A stretch of 64,000 nt of DNA. Source: Byssovorax sp. (lineage in GTDB: Bacteria; Myxococcota_A; Polyangia; Polyangiales; Polyangiaceae). Below, in pieces: positions 18,413-28,232 of this stretch (its first letter is position 1; each line of letters opens with the position of its first letter). Below the pieces are notes generated by a model. That model made no database searches and was not told the origin of the DNA. It saw only the letters and a program-made list of their open reading frames with translations. The stretch is taken from assembly GCA_025362495.1 (NCBI GenBank), contig JANYGI010000179.1:1-64000 (forward strand), written 5' to 3'. A program made the position numbers and the translations under genes.

Positions 18413-18640
18413 GTGAAGATCATCCCGAAGCCGCTCCGCGTGACTGGCATCATCCTTTGCGGGCTGATGCTGCTCGTGCCTCCCGGCATGTGCTTCACGG
18501 GCGCCCAGCCGCGGTGGATGGAGCTGGCGCACCTGATCAGCATCCTATCCCCGCTGCCGTTTCTCGTCCTGGTCGCGCTGTGCATCGACGAGGGGCGAGA
18601 GAGGGAGCGGGAGCGCGCGGAGGAGGAGAAGCGCGGTTAG
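18413..18640 (+). CDS. Small two-helix membrane protein
   Basis: A 75-residue protein with a GTG start preceded by AAAGGGCG. Two membrane helices (about 10-30 and 38-58) are followed by a highly charged tail (EGRERERERAEEEKRG). There are no known motifs. Its position 10 bases behind the lipoprotein gene suggests they act together. Confidence 0.65.
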   Translation: MKIIPKPLRVTGIILCGLMLLVPPGMCFTGAQPRWMELAHLISILSPLPFLVLVALCIDEGRERERERAEEEKRG

Positions 18641-18848
18641 CAGCCGGTCCTGCGACAAGGTACTACCTGAGCCCGCATCGACCAAACGGCAGCGCCTGAT
18701 GCTCGAACGATGTCACCCTGCCGGCCCATCATTGCGATTGCAGATGCATGTCGTTCGAGGATCGCGCGCGACTACCTGCGCCTCGAACCACGAGCCTTCT
18801 TTGGCGTTTGTTGACATGACCGAAATCCTTCGGCTGCGAGGACGCCCC

Positions 18849-19412
18849 TCAAGGCGACGCCGCGGCCAGCTTCGCGAGGGCCGCATAGAAGTCGATCACC
18901 GGCGCCAGCATCGACTTCAGCTTGTCGCTGCTCTTCGCCATGACCTTGGCGATTGCGTAGGTCTCCTTCATCGGATCGCGCACCAGCGCGCGCAGGTGAA
19001 GCACGGTGTCCGAGATGCCGCTGAGATTCGCGGCATCGTCGATGAGCTTTGCGAGGATCTCGGCGCGCTGCACGCGATCGCGCATCAACGGGGTCTCGAC
19101 CTGCGTCGGGTCGACTCCCTCGTCGAGATCGGCCAGGCCCTCGAAGAACTTCGGGAACGCTTCTATGATGGAGATGAGGCTGAGGAACTGCGGGCCCTCC
19201 CCGTTCCAGATCCGACCGGTGGAGTACTTGCGCTCTTCCTCGGTCATCACGTGGAGACCGGGGAACAGCGCGACGGCCTGCTGCATGAACCCGTGAGCCT
19301 GCGCGACGCGGCGCTCCAGCTCGTCGAGCGGCATATCAATCACGCTGGTCCATACCGGCGCGGCGGTCGCGTGGGCCTTATCGGACGTGTGGGTCTTCTT
19401 ATCGTTCGGCAT
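18849..19412 (-). CDS. Hypothetical helical protein
   Basis: A 187-residue, largely helical cytoplasmic protein (MPNDKKTHTSDKAHATAAPV). A disordered N-terminus of about 20 residues precedes PVWTSVIDMPLDELERRV. No motif is recognised. A strong GGGAGG lies nine bases before the ATG at 19412, which decides the start over an ATG 13 codons upstream. The lack of a signal peptide and the strong ribosome site suggest an abundant cytoplasmic protein. The gene stands alone. Confidence 0.7.
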   Translation of the reverse strand: MPNDKKTHTSDKAHATAAPVWTSVIDMPLDELERRVAQAHGFMQQAVALFPGLHVMTEEERKYSTGRIWNGEGPQFLSLISIIEAFPKFFEGLADLDEGVDPTQVETPLMRDRVQRAEILAKLIDDAANLSGISDTVLHLRALVRDPMKETYAIAKVMAKSSDKLKSMLAPVIDFYAALAKLAAASP

Positions 19413-19704
19413 CGTAGTGGTTCCTCCCTGAACCCCCGTGGTCTCGAACACATCACGGGTCGACAGATGCCGTCAAGGACGATTTTGCTGCTCCCATTAC
19501 ATCTCCCCTTTCACCCGTCGACCGTGCGCTTCTGGTGCGCGGGCGCGCTCCGACTCCGGGCCTCCGCCCATCGAGATGGAGATCATGAAACGACGGTGAG
19601 CCTTCCGGCCGTGCCTGCGCCGACTGATGTCGGGGGAAAAATTAGCTCGCGCCGTGGGTTTCCGTGGAAGCAGGCTCGCGGTCGCGGTACGGCAAACGGG
19701 CCTC

Positions 19705-20679
19705 ATGAAGCAGCGAAACGAGCTCGGCGATCTGCGCATCGCCGACGTGGTGACGTTCCTGGCGGTGCGGCGGTATGGGTCAGTGAGCGCGGCGGCGCGG
19801 GAGCTCGAGGTCACGCCGTCGCAGGTCAGCAAGGCGATTGATCGGCTCAGCGACGAGCTGGGCAAGCGGCTGCTGGTGCGAACGGGGCGCGGGGTCGCGC
19901 TCACCGAAGATGCGGAGCGGCTCGCGCCGACGATGGCGGAGATCGTCGGCCGGCTCGCGCGGATGCGGGGGGAGCTGGATCCGGCGCCGGAGCTCACGGT
20001 CGCGGCGCCATCGTATCTCATCGATCACTTTCTCTCGCCCATCGCCCTGGCCCTTCCGCGCTTCCGGGTGCGCGGGCTCCGGCTCGGGCCGTCGCAGATG
20101 CGGGCTCACGCGACCGAGCGGCTCTTCGCCGTCGCCATCACCATCGGGAGCGCGGGGCTCTCCGACGCCTGGCTGAGCGAGAGCGTAGGTGAGCTCCGCA
20201 AAGGCCTCTTCGCCAGCCCGCGCCTGGCGCAGCGCCTCCGGCCCTTCCCGGTGCCGCCGGAGCGGCTCTCGGCTCTGCCGTTCGTGAGCCCGATTGTCCT
20301 CGTCAACGGGCAGACGGTCCCGGCGACCGACGATTGCCCGCTCGGCCGCGGGGAGCGGCGCCTCGGCCACGAAGCCGAGAGCTTCGGGCTCGCGCTCGAT
20401 CTGGCGGCGCACACCGATCAGCTCGCGTTCGGGCCCGTCATCGCGTCACGCGGCCTGGTCGCGCGGGGGATGCTCGAAGAAGTACCCGTCGTGGGGTGGA
20501 GCGTCTCCGATCCGCTCCAGGTCGCCTGTCACCGCGATCACGCGCTGGCGAGCGTGCAGAAGAGCGTCGTCCGCGCGGTGGCGCGCGTGCTCGCAGGGCC
20601 AGACGAGGCGACGCCGATCGCGGCCGAGGCCGCCGTCACGAGCCCGCGCGCCGCCCTCCGCCGCGCGAAGAAACGCTGA
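19705..20679 (+). CDS. LysR-family transcriptional regulator
   Basis: A 324-residue protein. The winged HTH occupies residues 8-66: FLAVRRYGSVSAAARELEVTPSQVSKAIDRLSDELGKRLLVRTGRGVALTEDAERL spread over that span is the standard LysR layout. The effector domain follows (TVAAPSYLIDHFL; PFVSPIVLVNG). The tail is Ala/Arg-rich. The gene it controls is not evident: no divergent gene shares its promoter except the hypothetical gene at 18849-19412. The ATG at 19705 is chosen because the LysR N-terminus begins right after it. Confidence 0.9.
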   Translation: MKQRNELGDLRIADVVTFLAVRRYGSVSAAARELEVTPSQVSKAIDRLSDELGKRLLVRTGRGVALTEDAERLAPTMAEIVGRLARMRGELDPAPELTVAAPSYLIDHFLSPIALALPRFRVRGLRLGPSQMRAHATERLFAVAITIGSAGLSDAWLSESVGELRKGLFASPRLAQRLRPFPVPPERLSALPFVSPIVLVNGQTVPATDDCPLGRGERRLGHEAESFGLALDLAAHTDQLAFGPVIASRGLVARGMLEEVPVVGWSVSDPLQVACHRDHALASVQKSVVRAVARVLAGPDEATPIAAEAAVTSPRAALRRAKKR

Positions 20680-20721
20680 TTTTCCCCGTGGAAAACGCCT
20701 GGTTTTCTTGCCAGGAAAACC
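20680..20721 (+). terminator. Tandem AT-rich hairpins after the LysR gene
   Basis: Immediately after the TGA come TTTTCC-CCGT-GGAAAA (20680-20695) and, five bases on, GGTTTTC-TTGCCAG-GAAAACC (20701-20721). Both are perfect stems and unusually AT-rich for this genome. No long T-run follows, so they are not classic Rho-independent terminators, but their position fits 3'-end formation or mRNA protection. Confidence 0.45.
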
Positions 20722-20859
20722 TCCTGTCGCGAATGGAGGGTGACGGAGCGGCCCCGGATCGACGTACGAAGGGCGTCCCCACGACCGCCTGCGCCCGCGC
20801 GCTCGACGGTCCCTGTCTGCCGCGCACTGGACACCCTGGTCGCGAGCTTCGGAGCACGC

Positions 20860-21516
20860 ATGAAGACGTCGATCACCCTCGGTCTGGCACTCACTGGCAT
20901 CCTTTCGCTGAGCGCGTGCAGCAGCAGCGGCACCACCGGCGCGGGCGGCGGCACCGGCGCGGGCGGCGGGACGAGCACCGGCACCACCGGCGCCGGCAAC
21001 GGCATGATCGGCGACGGCTGCACCGCGACGGCCGATTGCCAGGCCGGCGCCGACTGCGCCACCACCGATCCCGGCGGACAGTGCGTGAAGGCGTGCGCGG
21101 CCCAGGCCGACTGCCCCGCCGGCAGCACCTGCACCGACGAGAAGAAGTGTTACAAGACCTGCACGGCGGCGGCCGATTGCCCGCGCGACGGCTACGCGTG
21201 CGTCGACTCGACGACGGTGACGATGACCGCCGTGAAGACCTGCGACATCAAGCCTCTCGGCGGCATCGGCGACGCCTGCGCGGCGACGGCCGACTGCGAG
21301 AAGGGCGACGACTGCGCCACCACCGATCCCGGCGGTCAGTGCGTGAAGGCATGCGCGGCCCAGGCCGACTGCCCCGCGGGCAGCACCTGCACCGACGAGA
21401 AGAAGTGTTACAAGTCCTGCGCTGTCGCGGCGGACTGCTCGCGCATGGGCTACGCCTGCGTCATGGCGATGAACATCGGCGCCATGGCCACCATGGTCTG
21501 CGACATCGCCCCCTGA
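20860..21516 (+). CDS. Cysteine-rich lipoprotein with internal duplication
   Basis: A 218-residue protein. The signal peptide has lipobox LSACS and is followed by a Gly/Thr linker and two 86-residue modules. Each carries about ten Cys in the order GDxCxATADC, CATTDPGGQCVKAC, ADCPAGSTCTDEKKCYK, ADC, YACV and a closing CDI, suggesting disulfide-stabilised domains. Such Cys-rich, Dickkopf-like modules are frequent in Polyangiales secreted proteins. The ligand is unknown. It was probably made by a recent tandem duplication, since the two halves are nearly identical at the DNA level. Confidence 0.8.
   Translation: MKTSITLGLALTGILSLSACSSSGTTGAGGGTGAGGGTSTGTTGAGNGMIGDGCTATADCQAGADCATTDPGGQCVKACAAQADCPAGSTCTDEKKCYKTCTAAADCPRDGYACVDSTTVTMTAVKTCDIKPLGGIGDACAATADCEKGDDCATTDPGGQCVKACAAQADCPAGSTCTDEKKCYKSCAVAADCSRMGYACVMAMNIGAMATMVCDIAP
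21001..21516 (+). repeat. 258-bp tandem duplication inside the Cys-rich lipoprotein gene
   Basis: Copy 1 (21001-21258) and copy 2 (21259-21516) are in register at 258 bp (86 codons). The stretch from GCCACCACCGATCCCGG to AAGAAGTGTTACAAG is almost base-for-base identical in both. The second copy differs mainly in its last third. Confidence 0.85.
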
Positions 21517-21788
21517 AGCAGGGCGCCTGCGGCTCGATCCGAGGTCGACGCAAGGCCGCTCGCCGTCGTCGCGTCGTCGAGGCCGACAGTGGCTGTGCTC
21601 GGTATCGCGACCCCGCTCGCGCCCTGGTGGGCGCGGGCGTGGCAGTCCATACCGCACCTGCGGAAACCGCCATGGCGGAACGTGACCGAATCGAGGGCTG
21701 CGCGTCGCGGGCTCCCGCGCGAGCGACGAGGTCGTGGCGCGAGAGGGCCTGTCGCCGGACAGGCCCCCTCGCCTCACGCCGGACCGCG

Positions 21789-22124
21789 CTAGCCGTTGCC
21801 GCCGGCGGCGATGAACTCCGAGAACTTGCCGTCTTTGACGGTGAATTGCCACGTGGTGCCGTAGACCTGGCCCGTCCAGAAGCCGGTGCCGCCCGACTTG
21901 TCCACCACGGCTTCGTTCCCGTTCGCCACCAAGCGCAGCCGCGCTTGCCAGGCCCAGCCGCCCGAGTTCATCACGTAGAGCCCGACGCTGTGATCGCCGT
22001 CCTGGAAGGCCCGGACCGCCGTCCGGGACTCGCCGAGACCCGCGTCCATCGCCACGTGGCCGTCGATGAACAGCTTGGCGTCGTCGTCGCACGGTCCGAG
22101 CTCGATCTTGAGGGATGCACTCAT
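21789..22124 (-). CDS. Small beta-rich hypothetical protein
   Basis: A 111-residue protein without signal peptide (MSASLKIELGPCDDDAKLFI). Alternating hydrophobic strands, Trp/Tyr-rich turns (GGWAWQARL, TGFWTGQVYG) and few charged helices suggest a small beta-sandwich, perhaps a binding protein. A strong AGGAG lies nine bases before the ATG. No family is recognised. It is transcribed divergently from the sigma-like ORF at 22322. Confidence 0.65.
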   Translation of the reverse strand: MSASLKIELGPCDDDAKLFIDGHVAMDAGLGESRTAVRAFQDGDHSVGLYVMNSGGWAWQARLRLVANGNEAVVDKSGGTGFWTGQVYGTTWQFTVKDGKFSEFIAAGGNG

Positions 22125-22321
22125 GATTCTTCTCCTGTTCGAGGTTGGGTTCGAGCCTCGATAATCCCGCGGAGCGCTCCGAGCGCCGCGGCAGGCTTCG
22201 AGGTTCTTCTTGCTGCTCGGTTGGTTTCCGCGGCTCGACGGTGTGACGCGGAATCGATCGCTCTCGCGGGCCGGCGCGCGCAGCTTCCGCGCCCTCGGCG
22301 CGCGTGGTACCTTCGGGCGCG

Positions 22322-22564
22322 ATGCCCGAGGCCGCTGTCAGCGTCGAGCGCGAGGAGATCGAAGCGAGCATCCACACGGCCCTGTCCGCGGGTGATCCCG
22401 ATCGGGCCGTGACGGCGCTCCTCCAGGGGTACGGCCCCGAGGTCCTGCGCTTCCTCGCGGCGCGCCACCGCGACGAGGACGAGGCCGCCGAGGTGTTCTC
22501 GAAGTTCGCCGAGGCGGTGTGGACCGCTGCCGGTTCAGCGCGGATGACGAGCCACGCCTGGTGA
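22322..22564 (+). CDS. Truncated ECF sigma factor-like ORF
   Basis: An 80-residue ORF whose residues 20-60 (ALLQGYGPEVLRFLAARHRDEDEAAEVFSKFAEAVW, read across that span) match region 2 of ECF sigma factors up to the first DNA-contacting helix. Regions 2.3-4 are absent, so it cannot act as a sigma factor. No other frame restores the lost part. It ends in TGA overlapping the GTG of the next ORF (GTGA). Either a decayed sigma factor fused upstream of another gene or a short regulatory leader peptide. Confidence 0.5.
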   Translation: MPEAAVSVEREEIEASIHTALSAGDPDRAVTALLQGYGPEVLRFLAARHRDEDEAAEVFSKFAEAVWTAAGSARMTSHAW

Positions 22565-23860
22565 TCACGCGCGACACGATCGATCGCCTCGAAGCAGCCG
22601 GGTGGTCGCCCGCCTCCACGCTCGACGCCGACGAGCTCATCGACGCCTGGATCGCGCGCGCGCGCTCGGTCGCCGAGGCCGGCCGCCTCGGCCTCGCGGT
22701 GGCGACGCTCGCCCGGGGGCTCGCCGCGATCCGCGCCGCCACGCCGCCGGACGCCGCGCACCTCGCGCGCGTGCTCGGGCTCTGGGTCGAGGTCGCGCTC
22801 GCGGACGGCGCGCCCCGGGCCCTCGACCGCGCGCTCTACGAGATCGCCCGAACAGGCCCGATCTGCCCGGAAATCGAGCAGATCGCGGTGCTCGTGCGGG
22901 CGGCCCTCGCCGTGGGCGCGTGGACGGGGCGGGCCCTCGATCTGGCCTCCTCGGCGCGTCCGTTCGCCGACCCCGGGCTCGAGAGCTGGCGCCACGCGCT
23001 CCGCGTGACGACGGCGCGGCGCAGCTCGCTGGAGGACGAAGAGGCGGTGATCGCCGAGCTCGCCGCGTGGCCTGCGACGTCGCCGGATCCCGTGGCGGAG
23101 GGCGGCCTACGCCGGGTGGCTCGGACGCCTCCGCTACCGCCAGGGCCGCTACGACGAGGCCGCCGCGCTGCACGCGCGCGCGGTCGCGTCGCCGCTGTGG
23201 AGCACGGCGCGCGCCGCGGCGCTGACGAGCGCGGCGCGCGCCGTGATGGAGTCGTTTCGCTTCGACGAGGCGGCCGCCGCGGCGGACGAGGCCCTCGTCC
23301 TCTCGCGCGCCAGCCGCCATGCGATCGGCTGCGCCCAGTCCGAGGTGACGGCGCGGATGATCGCCTACCGCCGCGCGACGCCGCTGCGCGCCGATCTCGG
23401 CTGGATCGACGCGCTGGCGGAGCTCAACGTCGCCGCGCTGGAGGCGCTGACCTGCACGACCGAGGCCTCGTTCGCCTTTCGCGCCGGCGACGTCGAGCTC
23501 GCCCGCGACCTCGCGCTCCGGGCGCAGCGCACCTGGGCCGCGGTGGGCGAACGCGCGGGCGGCCTGCTGCTGGTCTCGGCGCTGGCGATCGCCTGCACAC
23601 CGGGGGGCTGCTCACCGGACGAGGCCGCCGCGCTCGGGCGACGAGCACTCGAATGCTCCACGCCCGGTGTCGGCGTGCAGGCGCTCGGTCTGCTGGCGCC
23701 CTGGCTCGACGCCGGGGCGCTCGACGCTGCGCGCGTGGCCGCGCTCGCCGCCCAGGTGCCTTTGCAGCACTGGCACCTACGGATTGACATCCTCTCCGTC
23801 GACGAGGCGTTGAGTCGACTGCGGCACGCGCACGCCCGGATCAGGTGCAGCGCGCCTTGA
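22561..23860 (+). pseudogene. TPR-like helical-repeat gene with a frame change near 23100
   Basis: From GTG 22561 the product starts MITRDTIDRLEAAGW and runs as Ala/Leu-rich paired helices to PVAEG at about 23100. There one extra base shifts the frame. The homology-like text resumes as AYAGWLGRLRYRQGRYDEAAALH, a clear TPR, and continues to the stop at 23860. Joined, the product would be about 430 residues of TPR-like repeats, a scaffold or sensor module often linked to sigma factors and kinases in myxobacteria. The probable lesion is one surplus G in GAGGGCGGCC. The 3' end overlaps the facing gene by 20 bases. Confidence 0.6.
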
Positions 23861-24296
23861 CCTGCTGGTAGTGCGTGCCCTCCTGGAGGTTCGCGGGCGC
23901 GCGCACCGCGGGCGTGGCGTCGAAGTACCGCATGCGCGTCGTCACGTCCTGCTGCTCGCCGCTGGCGTTGTCCGGGCTGGGCCAGGTGTAGCCGGCGCGC
24001 CCCGGCGCGGACTCGTCCGCCCTCGCTTCGCCGTAGCCCGTGACGGTCGACCGGTAGAGCTGCCACATCTCGGTGGAGTCGTTGGTGCTGTTTCCTGCCA
24101 CGTAGACCCAACCGACCTCGCGACCGTTCTGGAGCAGCTGATAGCGCGCAAACTGCGTGGGATCGCCCTTGAACTGGATGATCTGATCGTACTCGCCGTG
24201 GGGGCCGCCGGGGCCGTGCGGACCGCCGTCGTCCGTCCCTCCGTGCTCGCCTGGCTCCGCCGAAACGCTCTTGTCCTTCGCGGGAATGAAACCCAT
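23841..24296 (-). CDS. Hypothetical soluble protein
   Basis: A 151-residue protein without signal peptide (MGFIPAKDKSVSAEPGEHGG). A His/Gly/Pro-rich N-terminal stretch (about 18-36) precedes a beta-rich region (YDQIIQFKGD, ARYQLLQNGREVGWVYVAG, YRSTVTGYGEARAD). A very good GGGAGG lies before the ATG. No family is recognised. In composition and ribosome site it resembles the gene at 21789; both could be secreted by a leaderless route or be cytoplasmic binding proteins. Confidence 0.65.
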   Translation of the reverse strand: MGFIPAKDKSVSAEPGEHGGTDDGGPHGPGGPHGEYDQIIQFKGDPTQFARYQLLQNGREVGWVYVAGNSTNDSTEMWQLYRSTVTGYGEARADESAPGRAGYTWPSPDNASGEQQDVTTRMRYFDATPAVRAPANLQEGTHYQQVKARCT

Positions 24297-24472
24297 GATG
24301 TTTTCCTCCCGAGGTGACCAGCGGCGAGCCCCCGTCGGTGGTGCCGTGGGCCGCCGTCGTCGATCCTCGATGACGCCTGAGGTGATTGCCGCTCGCCGGC
24401 GATGTGATGCACGCGCGCACCTGCCAGTGTGCCGATCGCCCTACCGCACCTCGCCGGAGCGGGGCAACGGGG

Positions 24473-24973
24473 TTACGCGCCAGCCTTCACCGCGCCAAAC
24501 TTCACCTTCAGCGCCTCGCACACCGGCTTCGGGGCGTAGTGGCTCACGTCGCCGCCGTGACTGGCAATTTCGCGCACGAGCGAGGCCGAGACGAAGCCGT
24601 ATTGCGTGCGCGTCGGCAGAAAGATGGTGTCGATCTTCGGCACCATGTCGGCGTTGGCGTGCGCTATCTGCAGCTCGTACTCGAAGTCCGTCACCGCGCG
24701 TAAACCACGCACGATGAGGCGCGCCCCGATGCTCTCGCAATATTGGATGAGCAGGCCGTCGAACGAGTCGATCCGCACGTTGGAGAAGCCCTTCGTCACC
24801 TCGGTCAGGAGATCGATGCGCTCCTGGAACGAGAAGAAGGCCTTCTTGGTCGGGTGGCGGCCGACGGCGATGATCACCTGATCGAAGAGGTTCCCGGCGC
24901 GCTCGATCAGATCGAGGTGGCCGAGCGTGACCGGATCGAAGCTCCCGGCGTAGACCGCAATCAGGTCGCGCAT
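24473..24973 (-). CDS. coaD: Phosphopantetheine adenylyltransferase
   Basis: A 166-residue protein, the usual CoaD length. It makes dephospho-CoA from 4'-phosphopantetheine and ATP in CoA synthesis. The nucleotidyltransferase motif is in YAGSFDPVTLGHLDLI (TxGH); RLIVRGLRAVTDFEYELQIA and FVSASLVREIASHGGDV are the other conserved segments. It lies 12 bases downstream of the retropepsin-like lipoprotein gene and may share its transcript. Confidence 0.96.
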   Translation of the reverse strand: MRDLIAVYAGSFDPVTLGHLDLIERAGNLFDQVIIAVGRHPTKKAFFSFQERIDLLTEVTKGFSNVRIDSFDGLLIQYCESIGARLIVRGLRAVTDFEYELQIAHANADMVPKIDTIFLPTRTQYGFVSASLVREIASHGGDVSHYAPKPVCEALKVKFGAVKAGA

Positions 24974-24985
24974 GGCTCGTCTCGT

Positions 24986-26380
<1,395 letters not shown>

Positions 26381-26387
26381 GGTGGGT

Positions 26388-27272
26388 TCACTTGCCGCCG
26401 GGGCGCGCTTTCGGGCTGTCGAGCTCGGCGGGTTCAATCGCCAGAATGCGGTCGGACCGGAGCTCCCGGCGGCTTCGGGCGGGCAGGAGATAGCCGAGAA
26501 CCCGCGGTGGGTCGAGGTCCGTTCGCACCCCGGTGATCCGCACCGTCAAGTCTTCCGTACCGCGACGCGCGGGGCGGTAGCGGATCCTCACGGGGACCTC
26601 GCCCTCGAGCGCGCGCAGCGCCGCCGCGATGACGTCGGGCCGCGCGTGGCGCTCGCCGATGCGGACATGCCAGAGATCGCGCGCGGTCGCCGGCGCGAGC
26701 ACCGTGATCACCCGATCGAACACGGCGCGCAGCGCCTGCACGTCGTCGCCGGCGCGATGCGCGCGCTCGCGCTTGATCCCCAGCTCGTCGCAGAGCGCGG
26801 AGAGCCGGTGGCTCGGCAGCGCGAAGGCGCGGCGCGAGAGCGTGAGCGTGTCGAGGTAGTGCTCGATCATCCGCGGCCGCCCCGCCCGCGCGAGCTCGGC
26901 TTCGAGGAACGCGACGTCCCATGCGGCCGCGTGCGCGACCACGACCGCGCCGTCGAGGATGCGCTCGATCCTCTCCGAAAGGTCGGGAAATAAAGGCGCA
27001 GACTCCAGATCGGCCGGCTCGATTCCATGGATCTGCGCGTTGCCGAACGTGCCGCAGTCGGGGCGAACGAGCGACGTCAGCGTGTCTTCCACGACGCCGC
27101 CGCGCACCCGCTCGGCGCAGATCTCGATCACCCGATCGGTCGCGGGGCGGAGCCCGGTCATCTCCAGATCGAGGAACACCAGCGGGGCCTCGCCGAGGGG
27201 CAAATCCCAGGGCGGGCCCGCCGGCGGCGGCGTCGCCCCGCGGCCTGATTCCAGGGGCGAAGGCGTCTTCAC
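26388..27272 (-). CDS. DnaQ-type 3'-5' exonuclease with WYL-like C-terminal domain
   Basis: About 294 residues. The DEDDh exonuclease domain (about 28-190) shows FLDLEMTG (Asp, Glu), VVAHAAAWDVAFLEAEL (Asp) and HRAGDDVQAL (His, Asp). The C-terminal part (about 215-285: GEVPVRIRYRP, VLGYLLPARSRRELRSDRI) has the layout of a WYL domain, which binds nucleic acid or nucleotides and regulates many defence-linked proteins. GTG 27272 overlaps the stop of the upstream SDR gene by four bases. The fusion is unusual; it could be a regulated exonuclease in repair or RNA turnover. The exonuclease call is firm, the WYL call moderate. Confidence 0.8.
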   Translation of the reverse strand: MKTPSPLESGRGATPPPAGPPWDLPLGEAPLVFLDLEMTGLRPATDRVIEICAERVRGGVVEDTLTSLVRPDCGTFGNAQIHGIEPADLESAPLFPDLSERIERILDGAVVVAHAAAWDVAFLEAELARAGRPRMIEHYLDTLTLSRRAFALPSHRLSALCDELGIKRERAHRAGDDVQALRAVFDRVITVLAPATARDLWHVRIGERHARPDVIAAALRALEGEVPVRIRYRPARRGTEDLTVRITGVRTDLDPPRVLGYLLPARSRRELRSDRILAIEPAELDSPKARPGGK

Positions 27273-28129
27273 CCGCCCTTCTTCTGCCCGCTGCGCATGG
27301 CGGCGATGAGGGGCTTCACGGCCGCGGGATCGGCCATCGCGAGCTGGTTGAACTCGCCCGCTCCGGCGAGCCACTCGCCGCCGTCGATCGTGACGGTGTC
27401 GCCGGTGATGTAGCCCGAGTAGTCGCTGACGAGGTAGACCGCGAGGTTGGCGAGCTCCTCGTGCTCGCCGAAGCGCTTGAGCGGGATCTTGTTCTTCGCG
27501 GCCTCGGCCATCTCGGGCGTGGGGAGCAGCGCCGCCCACGCGCCCTCGGTCGGGAAAGGCCCCGGGGCGATGCCGTTGACGCGGATCTTGTACTTGGCCC
27601 ACTCGACGGCGAGCGAGCGCGTCATCGCCAGCACGCCGGCCTTGGCCGCGGCGCTCGGGACGACGAAGCCGCTGCCCGTCCACGCGTACGACGTGAGGAT
27701 GTTGAGCATCGTCCCGCCCTTCCCCGAGGCGATCATCTTCCGCCCCGCCGCGAGCGTGCAGTGAAACGACCCCTGCAGGACAATCCCGATCACGGTCGCG
27801 AAGGCGTTGGGCGTGAGGTCCTCGGTGGGACAGAGGAAGTTGCCCGCCGCGTTGTTGACGAGGATGTCGACGCTGCCGAGGTCTTCCTCGGCGCGGTCCA
27901 TCATCGCCTCGACCTCCTCGAATTTCCGCACGTCGCAGGCCACGGCGATGGCCTTCGCGCCCCGCTCGCGGACGCGCTCGGCCGCCGACTCGACGTGCTC
28001 GAGGCTGCGGCTGGCGATGACGAGATTGGCCCCGAGATCGGCGAACTTGAGGGCCATGGAGAGGCCGAGCCCCGTCCCACCGCCGGTCACGATCGCCGTG
28101 CGCCCTTCCAGACATCGTTCCTTGAACAT
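27269..28129 (-). CDS. 2,4-dienoyl-CoA reductase-like SDR
   Basis: About 286 residues of a short-chain dehydrogenase. TGGGTGLGLSMA binds NADPH and NNAAGNF follows. The catalytic region NILTSYAWTG...PSAAAKAGV lacks the usual YxxxK Tyr, as do the mammalian and plant-type 2,4-dienoyl-CoA reductases, to which it looks closest. Those reduce conjugated double bonds in beta-oxidation of polyunsaturated fatty acids. YITGDTVTIDGGEWL is the conserved SDR end. The start may be MFKERCLEG (28129) or an earlier codon up to 28177; I prefer the former since homology starts there. Translationally coupled to the exonuclease gene. Confidence 0.85.
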   Translation of the reverse strand: MFKERCLEGRTAIVTGGGTGLGLSMALKFADLGANLVIASRSLEHVESAAERVRERGAKAIAVACDVRKFEEVEAMMDRAEEDLGSVDILVNNAAGNFLCPTEDLTPNAFATVIGIVLQGSFHCTLAAGRKMIASGKGGTMLNILTSYAWTGSGFVVPSAAAKAGVLAMTRSLAVEWAKYKIRVNGIAPGPFPTEGAWAALLPTPEMAEAAKNKIPLKRFGEHEELANLAVYLVSDYSGYITGDTVTIDGGEWLAGAGEFNQLAMADPAAVKPLIAAMRSGQKKGG

Positions 28130-28232
28130 GAAGGCTGTCGTACCCGAGCTTGGCTCCGGCTCAAAGTCCACCCGCATCGAACCGCCCCACGGGGACGTGC
28201 GAAGGGGTCCGATCCGTTGCTACACTGCGCCC

